Below, in pieces: positions 1 through 10,000 of a stretch of 24,440 nucleotides of DNA (position 1 is the stretch's first letter; every line of letters starts with the position of its first letter). Source of the stretch: Spirogloea muscicola. Taxonomy: Eukaryota > Streptophyta > Zygnematophyceae > Spirogloeales > Spirogloeaceae. The stretch is taken from contig WELB01000202.1 in assembly GCA_009602725.1 (NCBI GenBank), forward strand, positions 11,861 through 36,300, in the 5' to 3' direction. A program made the translations under genes and the position numbers. A model generated the notes under the pieces. It saw only the letters and a list, made by a program, of their open reading frames with translations, did not search any database and was not told the DNA's origin.

Positions 1-497
1 TAAAAAAAAAAAAAAAANCCGCAGTAGCGGCGGCGGCTTACATGGACAGCGGCCAGTAAGGCGTGGCCCAAGAAGCGGCGAGCAAGGCGCCGCAAACGGC
101 GCGGGCCGACGCCGGCAGCGCGGCGGGCCCGCGCCGGAGGAACGTGAGCTGCCACGGCTCGCACAGCCCGGCGAGCGCGGCGTCCAGCACCGTCGCGCCG
201 GCCTGAGCGCCGCCACCGCCAGGCCAAGGATGCGTCGTCAGGCACGAGGCGCCTGTACGGCAACGCGACGGAGGCGGCGGCGGTGGCGGCGGCGGCGGCG
301 CTGCGGGGGCGCGTCGCGAGACAGACGTCGAGGCGCTGGAACCAGAGGCTCTGGAGCACGAGGCCGAGCGCCGGCACGGCGGCCAGCAGGAGCAGCAGCG
401 CCAGCGCGCCGCCGCCGCGCCGCGGCCACCACCACCACCGCCATCGCCACGACGGCGCCGCCGCCGCGCCGCCGCCGCCGCCGCGGGGGGACTGCAT
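1..497 (-). CDS. Unrecognised GC-rich first exon, probable membrane-anchored protein, partial or disrupted
   Basis: I do not recognise the family. On the minus strand an ATG at 497 opens a frame with almost only G or C in third positions. It encodes a Gly/Ala/Trp-rich start (MQSPRG...), a Leu/Ala-rich hydrophobic stretch at about residues 31-51 that could be a signal anchor, then LQSLWFQRLDV and an Ala-rich linker. The frame is open to the window edge, but its coding look fades near position 245. From about 202 down to a TAA at 38-40 another frame is strongly GC3-rich (GATVLDAALAGLCEPW...). The two join in phase if 203-245 is a 43-nt intron (GTGCCT...CTCAG), which is much shorter than the other introns here. 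A frameshift or assembly error is an equal alternative. Like the better-supported genes nearby it lies on the minus strand with a GC-rich 5' exon. Confidence 0.35.
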   Translation of the reverse strand, partial: MQSPRGGGGGAAAAPSWRWRWWWWPRRGGGALALLLLLAAVPALGLVLQSLWFQRLDVCLATRPRSAAAAATAAASVALPYRRLVPDDASLAWRWRRSGRRDGAGRRARRAVRAVAAHVPPARARRAAGVGPRRLRRLARRFLGHALLAAVHVSRRRYCXFFFFF

Positions 498-904
498 CAG
501 GCCCCGCGGCCCCATGGCGTGCCAACCTCCGGGGGTCCCAGGAGCGGCCTACTGATGGCCGGAATATGGATCTGCCGAAGTAGACAAGCATGTACTGAGT
601 GCTGGAGGGCCAGACCGCAGCTCAGCTGGCCTTCTGTTGCCGGCAAGCCAAGATGGAAGTGGCGTTGAACTGTACTTGTCTCTGGGCTGGCCAACCACAG
701 CCGTATCCCTCTAGTGGAAGAGTCGTTCTTTTCTTGTGTTGAGTGATGGAGGGCCTGAGTCGCCGAGTACGAAGGCAAGACTAATGTACATCACCTGCTG
801 CAAAAGTAACCAGCTTTTCCAGCACTAGTTTTTGCCTGAACAATGTACTGGCTGGAGTTGGCCTCCCTTTCATTTCACGCGCACCGCGCGCCTTCTCTGC
901 TGCT
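498..904. repeat. Intergenic spacer with short-repeat fragments
   Basis: No gene is seen. At about 680-740 there is a reverse-oriented copy of the short interspersed repeat (GGCTGGCCAACCACAGCC, then an A/G-rich GAAGAG segment). At 860-897 there is a copy of a second motif (GGCCTCCCTTTCATTTCA followed by GCGCACCGCGCGCC). That motif recurs at 8969-9008, 20861-20890 and 21036-21075, and inverted at 1645-1682 and 12429-12461. The stretch 806-897 resembles 20990-21075 over most of its length. Confidence 0.5.
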
Positions 905-1503
905 AAGGTGAACCGCTCAGTAACCACGAGTCAGCACGTAGAGGTGGCTAACTAATGCCCATTTACCGGACGCAATTGACAAGCCTTGTGCCACCAGCTA
1001 GGCTCGACCAGCTTTCTGGTGCAATGCATGAGCCTGAGCTCGCTGCAAACAGGCTGACACACGACGTCGCATGAACGACAATATGGCTGCCGGCATGCCC
1101 ATCTCGGCTGGAAGCATCTTTTAATGTTGTGCATATCCTATACTTGCGACATTCTCAAGTAGGGTAGAAAACGAGGACCCATACAGCCAAAGGTGTCAAC
1201 TATGGCTGGTAGGAGGTGATCGCTACGAGGGTAGTTGGAGTAGTGCTGCAGCATCCTCTGCTCTGCACTTCCCACTGCGTAACCAGCAATGTGGGTCAAT
1301 GCTGGACTCTTGTACGCCTCCGTCACAACCACATCGATCAATGCTCGTGGACCTCCGCCACGTTGTACACCCATAATGTGTAGTGTGCGATGATGATGGC
1401 GTCCCTGAGCGTCCGTGGTGATGAGCATGATGTTGTTCACCTCCATGATGGCGCGTCAGTCGGCGTCACGCATCAGGTCCCCCAGGGCATCCCGCAGTAA
1501 AAG
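905..1503 (-). mobile_element. LINE-like retrotransposon ORF, C-terminal fragment, copy 1 (degenerate)
   Basis: Read on the minus strand, this encodes the last part of a retroelement polyprotein: GGPRALIDVVVTEAYKSPA, then AEQRMLQHYSNYPRSDHLLP, then DTFGCMGPRF, and a terminal RRRVSACLQRAQAHALHQK segment ending in LYVLTRGY. The spacing (a D-V near the start, an A-E-Q-R...Y block, a P-x4-TFG block, then an Arg-rich helix resembling the 'SVALQR' end of algal and plant LINE proteins) fits the C-terminus of non-LTR retrotransposon ORF2. The copy is dead: an in-frame TGA at 1456-1458, a frameshift near 1140 and a stop in the tail. Its 5' side stops abruptly at about 1503, where a short repeat begins (AAAAGGGGGCGATGG). 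No reverse transcriptase motif is present. Confidence 0.7.
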
Positions 1504-2880
1504 GCGTTTCCAAAAGGGGGCGATGGTTGTGAGATGAATTTCGTTTATTTGATACAAACGAAGGCCAAAGAGAAGATAGAAGTAGCTTGTAATGTACTGC
1601 ATGTGAGAGGCCAACTTATGGCTATGAGAGGCCAGCCTAAAGAGAGAAGGCGTGCGGTGCGCATGAAATTGAAAGGGAGGCCAATTCTAGCCTTACAAAT
1701 GTCCTGTTAACTGCGTAATGAGCTGGCTAGGGGGGACACTAAATATCCCCGAGTGAAAGGGGTGATAACAAGGGCTGAAAGGGCCCCGAAGGCGCCAAAG
1801 ATACAAAACTAATTTCCGTGACTTCTGCGAGTGGACGCTCCATGAAATGTGGTCAGCAAATGCATATCCAAATAAACTAGAGGGCGGAATGGCGTCGCCC
1901 TGTCGGCACCCGGAGGCAGCAGCCAAGGCGCGGCTTGCCCGCAAGTGCACAGCAAAAGCCAAGGAAGATGGCAGGGACATGGCAAGGCGCATCCTTTACT
2001 CCCGAGCAAGCGACCCGAAGGCATTGAAGCCGTCGAGTCTGCTGCCCTTGGCCCTTCCAGACTTTGTACAATCCTTTGGACTGTTCATTTCTTGGCGGCG
2101 AGTCATAGCACGCCGGATCGAGTCGAGTCCGCGAAGGCACCGTGTAAACCAAGCTCTTCCAAAGGGGGGGAGGCCAGATAAACACAGAAATAATCGAAAA
2201 TCTTCTCTGGAGCCGGGAACAAAATCTCTTGCAAAGAAGCAAACTTTCTCAAAGAGAAGTAAGCACATTCAACAGAGAAGTGTGCTCTGGGGTCTTTTGA
2301 AAAGCCAGCCCAGAAAAAATGAACAAGGTCCAAAAGGGCCGAAAGGCGCCAAAAGCACACAGCTATGCAAGAGAATACAGCAAATGGGAGCTCAGTAACC
2401 CCGAGTCAGCAGTCGCAACTTGGAGGAACTTGTAGCTGGAAAAGAGGCATTCCCCAAAGAAGAGGGCGAGGCATGGGAGACGCCAGCCCGAAATGAATGG
2501 ACAAGGTCCGCAGGTGCCGCAAAAGAGAAGCAAGCTCATCCAAAGGTAGCGAGGGCTGTGCCAATCCAACTAGAGTGGCCAAAGTCCGAAGGGGCCAGAA
2601 AGCGCTGAAACACAGAGCCGTGAAAGGCAAGCCCAGACAAAGTGGACAAGGTCGAAGGGCCGGAAGTCGCTAAAGCCACACGGCTATGCAAGGAGAAGAA
2701 GCAGCAGCCTTTGAAGAGAAAGAAGCAGCTTTTCTGAAGGGGAAGAGGACTGTGAAAAGCCAGCCCACAAGAGACTGGACAAGGTCCAAAGGAGTTGGAA
2801 AGGGCCTCTCTGTGGAAGCTGCTGGCGAGTCCATAAGGTACTGCCTGTGCCTATGTGTCTGGATTGGCATGCCTTGACGC
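1504..2880 (+). repeat. Clustered array of the short interspersed repeat
   Basis: At least five imperfect copies of one unit lie head to tail. The core reads GAAAAGCCAGCCCAGAAAAA, then ATGAACAAGGTCCAAAAGGG, then CCGAAAGGCGCC. Clear copies start near 2297, 2483, 2625 and 2755, with a partial copy near 2555 and related fragments from 1510 to 1800. The units are about 100-190 bp apart and differ by point changes and small indels. A piece of the retroelement 3' end (GCTCAGTAACC...GAGTCAGCA) sits at about 2391-2412. Open frames here are frame noise across the repeats and do not look coding. Confidence 0.65.
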
Positions 2881-3745
2881 TTGGAGCCCCAGGACCTGGC
2901 CGACGACCACGCATCAGGCCCTCACAGCGGATGCACAGTAGGTCAATTGGTGGCCTTGGCGTTTCAAAGTGTTCATGACGAGCGTGCATCATCCCTCGGA
3001 TGGACACACAGAAAGAAGTGAGGGCTGCTGACATGACCCACTCAAGGGCCACGGACCGCTATAACAGGACCAGTGTGCAGTGTGCACCCCTTTCTTCAAA
3101 AATCTGTGTCACCTGAAAGGGGGGCGGCTAGTATAGCGGACGGACATTTCATATGTCGGGAACAAAAGAACTCAAATTCCTGATGTGGTACGTGGACAGT
3201 TGCTTGTGGAATCAGTGCAGCCAGGATCTGATCCTGTACAAGTGTAACAATATGAAATGACGTATGGATGAGATATCTGTTCCTGCCTCCACATGCAGAC
3301 AAGCATACGACATTTCACAGGCACTTTATTACAATTGCGCGGCCATGGCGGCAACTCATCATCCTCGGTTTTCTTATCTGATCTGGCTAACTAATACCTC
3401 CACTACTGCAAGATCAGTCGTAGTGCCATGTTGCTCCAAATTCAGCCATATGGGCATATTCAGTGATGCCGTCGAAGTGACGCATTTACATTGACATCAT
3501 AATATTCCCAACCTGACTGTAATCGGAGTAAAGTCTAAGAGAAGGAAGTTGATGGTCAAGCTCGTCAAAGTGTCCAAGCAACTAAGGCTCAACAACATGC
3601 TTCTGGCGAGGATGATGGCTGCCTCTAAAGCACATGACCGTCAAAGTGCAGGGCTGCATCGGGTCCGTTGAAAGAGTTGCTTCGGCAAGAGCACATTTGT
3701 GCTGTCGGATTAGCAGTTGGTCTTTGCTGTCTACTGTGAGGGATT
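2881..3745. other. Intergenic, nothing recognised
   Basis: This is the 3' flank of USP gene A. Short open frames occur on both strands (for example 3096-3302 minus and 3264-3494 plus), but none has a recognisable motif, supporting splice sites or a paralogue near gene B. I see no RNA gene and no copy of the short repeat. Confidence 0.4.
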
Positions 3746-3750
3746 TTACA
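3746..3750 (-). terminator. TGTAA poly(A) signal of USP gene A
   Basis: TGTAA on the minus strand, about 165 nt downstream of the TAA stop of gene A. TGTAA is the usual chlorophyte polyadenylation signal. It supports the proposed end of gene A. Confidence 0.45.
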
Positions 3751-3916
3751 GAAGTTGTTCCGTACTATTCATGACTAGAATATGTACTACAATTGTGATT
3801 GTGGTCAACCATCTACCGCGTGGACAAGGCCGGCATATGCTGCTCAGCCAGATTGACAGACAGGTTGACGTAGTTGACCACAGAAGTGGAGCCTCACGCA
3901 AGGAATTAGCACGTCG

Positions 3917-5683
3917 TTAGTACCAAGAGCCTACATCAGTGCTCTGTTGCCTGTCTGGGCGTTCGCCAAAGCTAAGCCTTCGGTCTGTGCTCTTGAGCTT
4001 GGTGCACCAAAGATCCTCCCGTGGACCAGCAAACTTCTCATCATCAAAGTGAGCTTCTGCTTGGGCCTCACACAAGGATCTTCGGCGCATGCGTGCATGT
4101 GCTGTCAGTCCTCCACTGAGGCTGTAGTGGGGCACACTTGGCTCGCTGATTGAAATAATGGCCGGTGAGCCTGCTGCTGGAGTTGATTCAGCTTCAGATG
4201 CTGATGACGACATTATGTTGGATGCTGGCGTGCAGGTAAACAAGGTTATGGTGCTGAAGGGTCCACCTTGCCAAGCTGTTCAATCAGTACATACAGACAG
4301 TGGCAGAAGTCAGCGCAACCCCTCCCTGTCTTGCAACGCCTCAACTTATGGGCAACAGCAGTACACATATTGCATAGCACATGACCTGCTTAACTAGGCA
4401 TACACATAGCAAGTCATGGCTGCCATCTTTCGTGCAAGCCGCGCAGCAGATGCTCCTATAGTTCTGGTCAATGTTCATCATGCCAAATTGCTCACCAGGG
4501 CTACTCCTTGGCTTCAGAGCAGCCTCTTGGTAGACGAGCTTCCCCTTGTGGAGAATGTGCACTGAGCATTGCAGAGGCCTCCCTCTCACACAGGCCTCGG
4601 CTGTCTTGCCAAGGCCCCTGCACTCATCAGTGCAAACAGTCTAAGTCTTTCGTCCCTTCCATACATGTCGCAGACTGCGGACCTGCGTCAATTATGTCTG
4701 TCTTGGCAAAAGTGAACAGTCTTTCTAGCAAGCAAGCACCTTGAGCAAGGGTGCAGAGGTTTATAAGACTGGTGCGCACCATCGGTGAACGTGGAAGATG
4801 CTGCCGAGAAGCCGCCGTGGACTGGCGGATGGCGACGCCGAGCTGGTCATCACAAGCCGAGTGCTACCCATGGTCCGCACCTCCCCCAAAATTTCCCGTG
4901 CATGTTCATCGTGGAGAATAGTCTGGGTATCCACTAGCACCCGCTCCTAGTAGTTCCATAGAGTAGCTGGCCACGTCAACCTCTCTGTGACATTTCCACT
5001 CCAGCTACTTCTCTGTCCATCTGTGTGCTTGACGTGCACGAGAAGGACAGCCTGTATAACACAGTGGCTGAAGATCCTGACCTGTGAATTCGTACACAGC
5101 TTCTTCAGCTGCCGCAGTTCGGGCTGCACAATGTACTCGAGGTGGGCCTGCACAATGTGCGCCGCTGCCTCGCTCACCTTCAGCGTTGAAGAGCCTGTGA
5201 TGACAGCACATGCCATTCACGCCAGGTCAAGTCTCAGCCCGCTGGACAGCCCATTGTTGCTCAATGACAGGAAACACCTGTTTTCGTTTGCCAGTCAGGC
5301 GAAGCAGGCCCCTCAGCCTGACGCTCGGGCTTGGGCCTCAAATGGCGCCCCACGAGCAGCCTCAAGACCATCAGCGACGAGACGGGCCTCTTCATTGTCC
5401 CCTTTTCACTGGCACTTATTCCCGCTGCCTCTATTCCACAGCAAGCGAGGGCAAGAGCTGCTTGCTTGAGCCAAAGCTTCGCACCATCTTAGGGAGGGCA
5501 GCGCCCGGCTGGCTCTCGGGCTGGGAAAGGCAGGGCCGCACCTCCGACGGGCACCCGGTGCACGAAGTGCAGGAGGCAGATGGAGTCGCCTGGCCGTCGT
5601 AGATGCTGGAGAGTCCACTGCACCGCCTCGGCGTTGGCCCGCGAGTCCCGGCCCACCAGGACGAGGATCTTATCGCCGGCCAT
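3917..5683 (-). CDS. Universal stress protein (USP)-domain protein with a conserved C-terminal extension, copy A
   Basis: Five exons: 5683-5542, 5194-5082, 4946-4780, 4617-4496, 4224-3917; phases agree and give 283 aa. Residues 1-180 form a USP (adenine-nucleotide alpha-hydrolase-like) fold: strand 1 KILVLVGRDSR, strand 2 DSICLLHFVHRV, a helix KVSEAAAHIVQAH, then STRLVM, RRLLGSIFHVHRW and a last strand CSVHILHKGKLV, like the USP domains of plant USP kinases. Of the usual ATP loop (G-x2-G-x9-G-S) only the final GS remains. No kinase domain follows. A Ser/Ala-rich linker leads to a conserved block (PHYSLSGGLTA, ARMRRRS, DDEK) shared with copy B; both stop at the same place. The start ATG (CTGGCCATGG) lies in a GC-rich island. 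The exact biochemical role is unknown; USP proteins are generally stress- or signal-linked. Confidence 0.8.
4100..4133 (-). other. 34-nt segment identical between USP genes A and B
   Basis: In the last exon, the 34 nt coding for the PHYSLSGGLTA region match 10181-10214 of gene B exactly, synonymous positions included, although the rest of the exon has diverged clearly. Confidence 0.7.
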
Positions 5684-6089
5684 GGCCAGGGCCCCGGGAA
5701 GGGCTGGCCGACGGGCCACGGCGGGGGCGGCGCCGCGGGCTGTAGGCTGGCGGCGGCAGCACCATGGGCGGAGGGGGGGAAGCTCTTGTCGCAAGGAGAA
5801 GCACTTGTCGCAAGGAGAAGCACGTAAGGTAATGGCTGTGAGAGGCCCCTCCGTCATCTGGCCCCTTCAAACCTATATCAACTTATTCTTTTCTTTTCGG
5901 GCTTTTCTGGCTTTTCACAGCCCTTGCCCCCAATGGGAGAGCCACTTCTTCTCAGCGGCTGTGACAGGCCAGTCCAAATGTGATGCTTGGAGGTCCGAAA
6001 CGGCCGCTAAAAGAGAAAAAGTGCTCGCCCATAGAGAAGAGGGGCTGGCAAAGCCCCTCTTCTCTAGTGGGCCGTGGGAGGGCCAGCGG
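5684..6089. repeat. 5' flank of gene A: GC-rich island, 19-bp tandem repeat, short-repeat copies
   Basis: 5684-5780 is the upstream half of the GC-rich island around exon 1 of gene A. A perfect 19-bp direct repeat (CTTGTCGCAAGGAGAAGCA) occupies 5785-5803 and 5804-5822. Reverse copies of the short interspersed repeat follow at about 5886-5945, and another related copy at about 6006-6060 contains a perfect hairpin. Confidence 0.6.
6033..6065. repeat. Perfect inverted repeat, 14-bp stem and 5-nt loop
   Basis: AGAGAAGAGGGGCT at 6033-6046 and AGCCCCTCTTCTCT at 6052-6065 are exact reverse complements around GGCAA. The structure lies inside a copy of the short interspersed repeat (GCTCGCCCAT...GGGGCTGG...). 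Confidence 0.85.
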
Positions 6090-7805
6090 GAGCCGGATCC
6101 CCCATCATTCGGCGCCTGCGCCCCGACGACCGTGGGGCCCCGCGTCGGTAGGCGGCCCCACATGACCAAAAGCGGGCCTCCCCAAGATGGGATTAGTCGG
6201 TGTAAGTACGGGCGCCCGCCCCGCCCAGGAGCGGGAGACGGCCCTTCGCCCACGTGGCCGGGATCCGAGACGCTTCTGTGGCACGCCAGGTGCGACGGCT
6301 CCCGCCACCAACCCCTGGGCAGCTGCTGACTGTGCCATGTGGCCGGTAAGAGGCCCCTGCCAGGATTCCTGACCATAGCCGTGTCCTGCTCGGGGCACCT
6401 CCGCCGGGCGGTCGGCGCAGCTTGTCGGGACCCACGATCTAAAAGGGGCGCCTTCTGCGCCGACCGGGCACCCGGGGACGGTAAGCCTGCCGTTGTGGGA
6501 GGCGGCCCCACGACTATGCATTGTGTGTAAAGACACATACACTATCTCAGGGGTGTACCTAAACGTGGGGGAGGTAAAGTACGTCATAGACGTGCTAGTC
6601 AATCTGGCTGGGCGCGCGGGCGGGGATCCAGCGGCGGCGAGAAGACGCCCCCTAGTGTAGGCGGTGGTTGCTTATCCGAGGCTACAGGGGAAGACGAAAC
6701 GTGGTGCGCATGCTGGCCGTCCCTGTGTACGACAGGCGCAGCTCCGACCCCAACCCTCCACTGCTTTACAGCCACCTCTTTCTCGTGTGGAATTGCATCT
6801 CGTCCAGCGGTGGCGACCAGGGGGCAGGCCAAAAATGAGATAAGTAGAAGTCCCTCAACGTCGTGCCCTTGTCCCACACCTGAGATCCCTCTCGCGCTGG
6901 CCGACAGCAGTATTGACGTCGAGCAGCTTCGAACTTGCTTATAGGCTGACCATTGATAGCGACTGCCCAATCAAAAACAACAGCTCTCCCCAAGGCCGTG
7001 GCTGTGAAAGGCCAGCCCAAAAGGAATGTACAAGGAGCCCTGTCAAGACAAGACGACAACGTTCTTTGGCCTTGCCAATCGCAGCCCCTAGTTGAAGAGG
7101 AGAAGCTCGCACCTCTGTGAACCCCCACCGACCCATCATCCTGCTGGACTATTACAAGCACTGCCCCCTTTTGGTACTCGTGTTGGAGCTTCATCTTCTC
7201 GCCCCGCTGCGCCGCGGCCATGCACCAACCTCACCGTCCTAGGCACTCTCTCCCCTAGGCTTATTGGCTAACGAACACGTACGCGACAATCCTGTACCCT
7301 TCCACGGCCGCAAGCCTACGCCTTGAAGCGTCAGCGTTGTGGAGACACACACGTAGGATACTATTTGTGACTGGACCTAACAGCGTAAAAACACAAAGCA
7401 TCTTAATTTTTATTTGACCTGAAAGGAAATTGCCAGAAAGCACTTGCTTCAAGACTGACCTGAAAGTGAAGTCAGCACTGGCGTCAAACACAGGACCTCA
7501 CCTGTCATCGCGGCTGCTTTCCGGTCTGGTCTGATCTGGAGCTGCAAGGCTTGAAAAGAACACCGCTGAAAACCTCAACGCATAAGTTCATTCACGGTCA
7601 AACGCCCCGTCTGCAGGCAGGCCGCGCCTCTCGGCGTACTTATATTGTATCGTCTGAAATGACGAGCGTGGTTCCTTGTACGTCAGTCTGATAAGGATGC
7701 CGAGGTGGCTGCAATATAGACATATGAGGCGCGTCATTCATCAGCGCTCATTGTGAAGGGAGCAGCGAGCACGGCACTTCCAACCCCACTGCCGGTCTTG
7801 GAAAT
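6090..7805. other. Intergenic: unexplained GC-rich island and spacer
   Basis: 6090-6530 is clearly GC-rich and keeps long open frames on both strands, but none has a recognisable motif and the frames run across repeats. Motifs such as GGCGGCCCCAC recur at about 6151 and 6500. A forward short-repeat copy lies at about 6995-7040 (GGCTGTGAAAGGCCAGCCC). A minus-strand frame starting at 7221 (MAAAQRGEKMKLQHEYQKGA) looks coding for about 35 codons and then runs into that repeat. Nothing is recognised in 7261-7805. Confidence 0.4.
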
Positions 7806-7915
7806 AGAAGAAAGGGCTCGCCCATTGAGGATAGGGGCTGGACAAGCCAGCCCAAAAAAGAATGAACAAAGAACGAGAAGGGGGCCAGAGGAAGCCAGAG
7901 GAAGCGCTAAGAAAC
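7806..7915 (+). repeat. Well-preserved copy of the short interspersed repeat
   Basis: It contains GGCTCGCCCATTGAGGATAG, then GGGCTGGACAAGCCAGCCC, then AAAAAAGAATGAACAAAGAA, and ends in GGAAGCGCTAAGAAA. It is nearly identical to the reverse complement of about 12308-12412 and closely related to 12826-12905. The GGGCTGG...CCAGCCC part is an internal palindrome. Confidence 0.75.
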
Positions 7916-8162
7916 CAAAGCCCTAATTTGTAGGTATTGTAAAATAGGCCCTAATTTGTCCAGTACCGCAGTCGTATCTGTACACGAATGCTGCCCTACG
8001 CGCCACTTAAAGAGAGGAGAGGCTTCTTCAAAACGACGAATATCGTGTATTTGAAACAATCGAAGGCCAGTTCAAAAGATCGTGTATTAGAAAGAAATGT
8101 AGGCCAAATGGCCAGGTACAAAGGCAAGCACATCTAAAAATCTACATAACCTACAGCAGATT

Positions 8163-8626
8163 GACCCGCTCAATAACCACGGGTCAAAACATAAAGGTCA
8201 CTACTCGATGCATGAATACTAGATGCCAGGAACGGAGCCCTTCTGCCACCTACTAGAGCTCGCCCAGCTTTCTGGTGCAAGGCACTAGCCTGAGCACGCT
8301 GCAAACAGGCCGAAACTCGACGTCGCAAGAGCGACAGATATGCAGCTGGCAAGCCCCTCTCAGCCGGAAACACATCTGCGCGTCGAGTGTAGCCTAGATT
8401 GGCAATGTTTTGAAGCAGAGTGTGGAAGCGAGGACCCAGACAGCCAAAGATATCGATTGCAGCTGGCAGGAGTTGATCGCATTGGGGGTAATCGGAGTAA
8501 TGCCGCATTTTTCTTTGCTCTGCTCCGCCCACTGCGTGCCCAGCAATGTGTGTTGATGCTGGGCCTTTATATGCCTCCGTAACAACAACGTCGACCAGGG
8601 CCCGTGGTCCTCCACCAGGTTGCACG
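8163..8626 (-). mobile_element. LINE-like retrotransposon ORF, C-terminal fragment, copy 2 (longest intact frame)
   Basis: One 151-codon open frame on the minus strand (8625 to 8170) keeps the whole C-terminal region: GGGPRALVDVVVTEAYKGPA, then AEQRKMRHYSDYPQCDQLLP, then IDIFGCLGPRF, a linker (TLLQNIANLGYTRRADVFP) and the terminal RRRVSACLQRAQASALHQK, ending LYVLTRGY. It is clearly homologous to copy 1 in protein and DNA, and is intact where copy 1 is broken. It has no start codon of its own, so it is a 5'-truncated relic and not a gene. The truncation point (about 8627) again abuts a short repeat beginning TCAAAAGGGGCGA. Its 3' side (GGTTATTGAGCGGGTCA) resembles the other copies. Confidence 0.75.
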
Positions 8627-8970
8627 CCCGTTCAAAAGGGGCGATTGCTTTGAAACGAAGCAGTCCTTCCAAATTGGGGTGATGGCTGTCAAGGGCCAGC
8701 CCACCTAAGAATGATAATGAGATGGCTGCTAGAGGCCAGCCGATAAGAAGAGGATTGGACAGGGTTCACAGGAAAAGTGGCTTTTCAAAGGGGGCGAGGG
8801 CTGCAAAGGGCCACCCACAAAAGGATGACAAGGTCCAGAAGAGACGGGAACAAGGTCATGCGGACGAAGGGGCCGTTCACACTGACCTTAGGCCCCCTCA
8901 TAGGGCTTCACTTTGCGTAGCCCACTTCGACGCATTAGCTTCCACTTATATATATTAGAGGCTAACATGG
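8627..8970 (+). repeat. Cluster of short interspersed repeats
   Basis: Three diverged forward copies are visible: 8675-8715 (GATGGCTGTCAAGGGCCAGC), 8720-8770 (GGCTGCTAGAGGCCAGCC) and 8793-8850 (GCGAGGGCTGCAAAGGGCCA, then GACAAGGTCCAG). No gene is seen. Confidence 0.6.
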
Positions 8971-10000
8971 CATCCCTTTGACTTCATGCGCACCGGGCGC
9001 CTTCTTCGTCATTTGACAGCCATCGCCCTTTGGACTTAATTCAGGTCCAGTCCATTCTCTCGCTCTTGCCATGCCAACAAGGCCTGGGCGCGGAGGAAGA
9101 GTAATAGCGCAGCTCAGGAGCCTACTCCGAGAAGTACACTGCGGGTCAACACAGAGACCAAGTCCCACTTGCTAAGCCACGGAATTTGTGACCTTGTGTG
9201 TCAAAGGTGCAGCCGTTGAACATTGTTTCGAGCTGCTCAAAGGCTGTTACATACAATGTCGTCATCACTTTTGAATAATGCAATTATGCTATTGATCGAC
9301 GCTCTACAGCTGCATGGCACAAGTATGGGCCAGCTGCCTCTTAAATAAAGTCAGTCGAAATTGCTTGATGCTATGCACAAATATGGTAACACCGACAGCA
9401 TTCTCGCCTGTCCAGCTCTGTTTGCTACACCATGTCTGATCGCGACTGCATATCTGCTGTACAACGTGCTCCGCCCACATACTGCCAAGCACTGATCAGG
9501 GGCCGGAACAGTGGTGATGTCCACTCATGCCGCACTTGCAGCGCTTTCACGCTTAGAAGAAGAGCCTGACTTCTGCAGCCTTGGTTGACATCTCGTCTAA
9601 CCAAGGCTGACATCTCCCCTCCACAGAAAAGGTGGCCTCCCTAGCACCCCCTGTGAAGGAGCTGCATTAGCCCCTGTGCAGGAGCTGGATCATTACTAGC
9701 GATGTCGTGGGCCCCGCATTCATCAGTGTGATGTCTGCAGTCAAGGGGCTAGGGTAGCAGAGGGTAGGAGGGCTCAGCTGTCGACTTGAGCAGTCTTATT
9801 GACGTGGAAACAATGACATGGAAACTATGACACAAAAGCCGACATGGAGAACAGCACCCAGCTGAGCTAAGCTCTGTTCTTGTGCTCCACGATCTGCTCC
9901 ATGACAGGTCTGCAAGGCTAGCTTGCAGCTCAGGGGCCAATTGTGCTTCTGTCGTTGACGAATTCTGGCGCCCTTTCAAGCACCACACCTGTGGCCGGTA
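8971..10000. other. 3' flank of USP gene B, nothing recognised
   Basis: A copy of the GGCCTCC/GCGCACC motif sits at 8969-9008. Small minus-strand frames (9425-9613 and 9749-9988) have a partly coding look, but no motif or splice context ties them to gene B, whose stop aligns with that of gene A. The nearest minus-strand TGTAA is far away, at 9247-9251. Confidence 0.35.

Noticed and set aside
1504-2880. Regularly spaced repeats considered as a CRISPR array
   Set aside because: Units are diverged, long and variably spaced, the same unit occurs in both orientations all over the window, and the host is a eukaryote.
2670-3052. Overlapping frames in the repeat cluster and beyond (66 and 122 codons, minus)
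   Set aside because: They read across head-to-tail short repeats and have no recognisable product.
5580-6329. 249-codon plus-strand open frame over the start of USP gene A
   Set aside because: Antisense shadow of the GC-rich first exon and island of gene A, continuing into repeats.
5915-6538. 207-codon minus-strand open frame
   Set aside because: It crosses two copies of the short interspersed repeat and a GC-rich island that is also open on the other strand; no domain or splice context.
6766-7221. 151-codon minus-strand frame starting MAAAQRGEKMK
   Set aside because: The first 35 codons look reasonable, but the frame then reads straight through a short-repeat copy (about 6995-7040); no family and no donor that clearly ends an exon before it.
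9304-9988. Possible extra exons or a kinase domain after USP gene B
   Set aside because: The stop codons of A and B align at the same position after the conserved block, and no kinase motifs (HRD, DFG, glycine loop) were found on the minus strand downstream of either copy.
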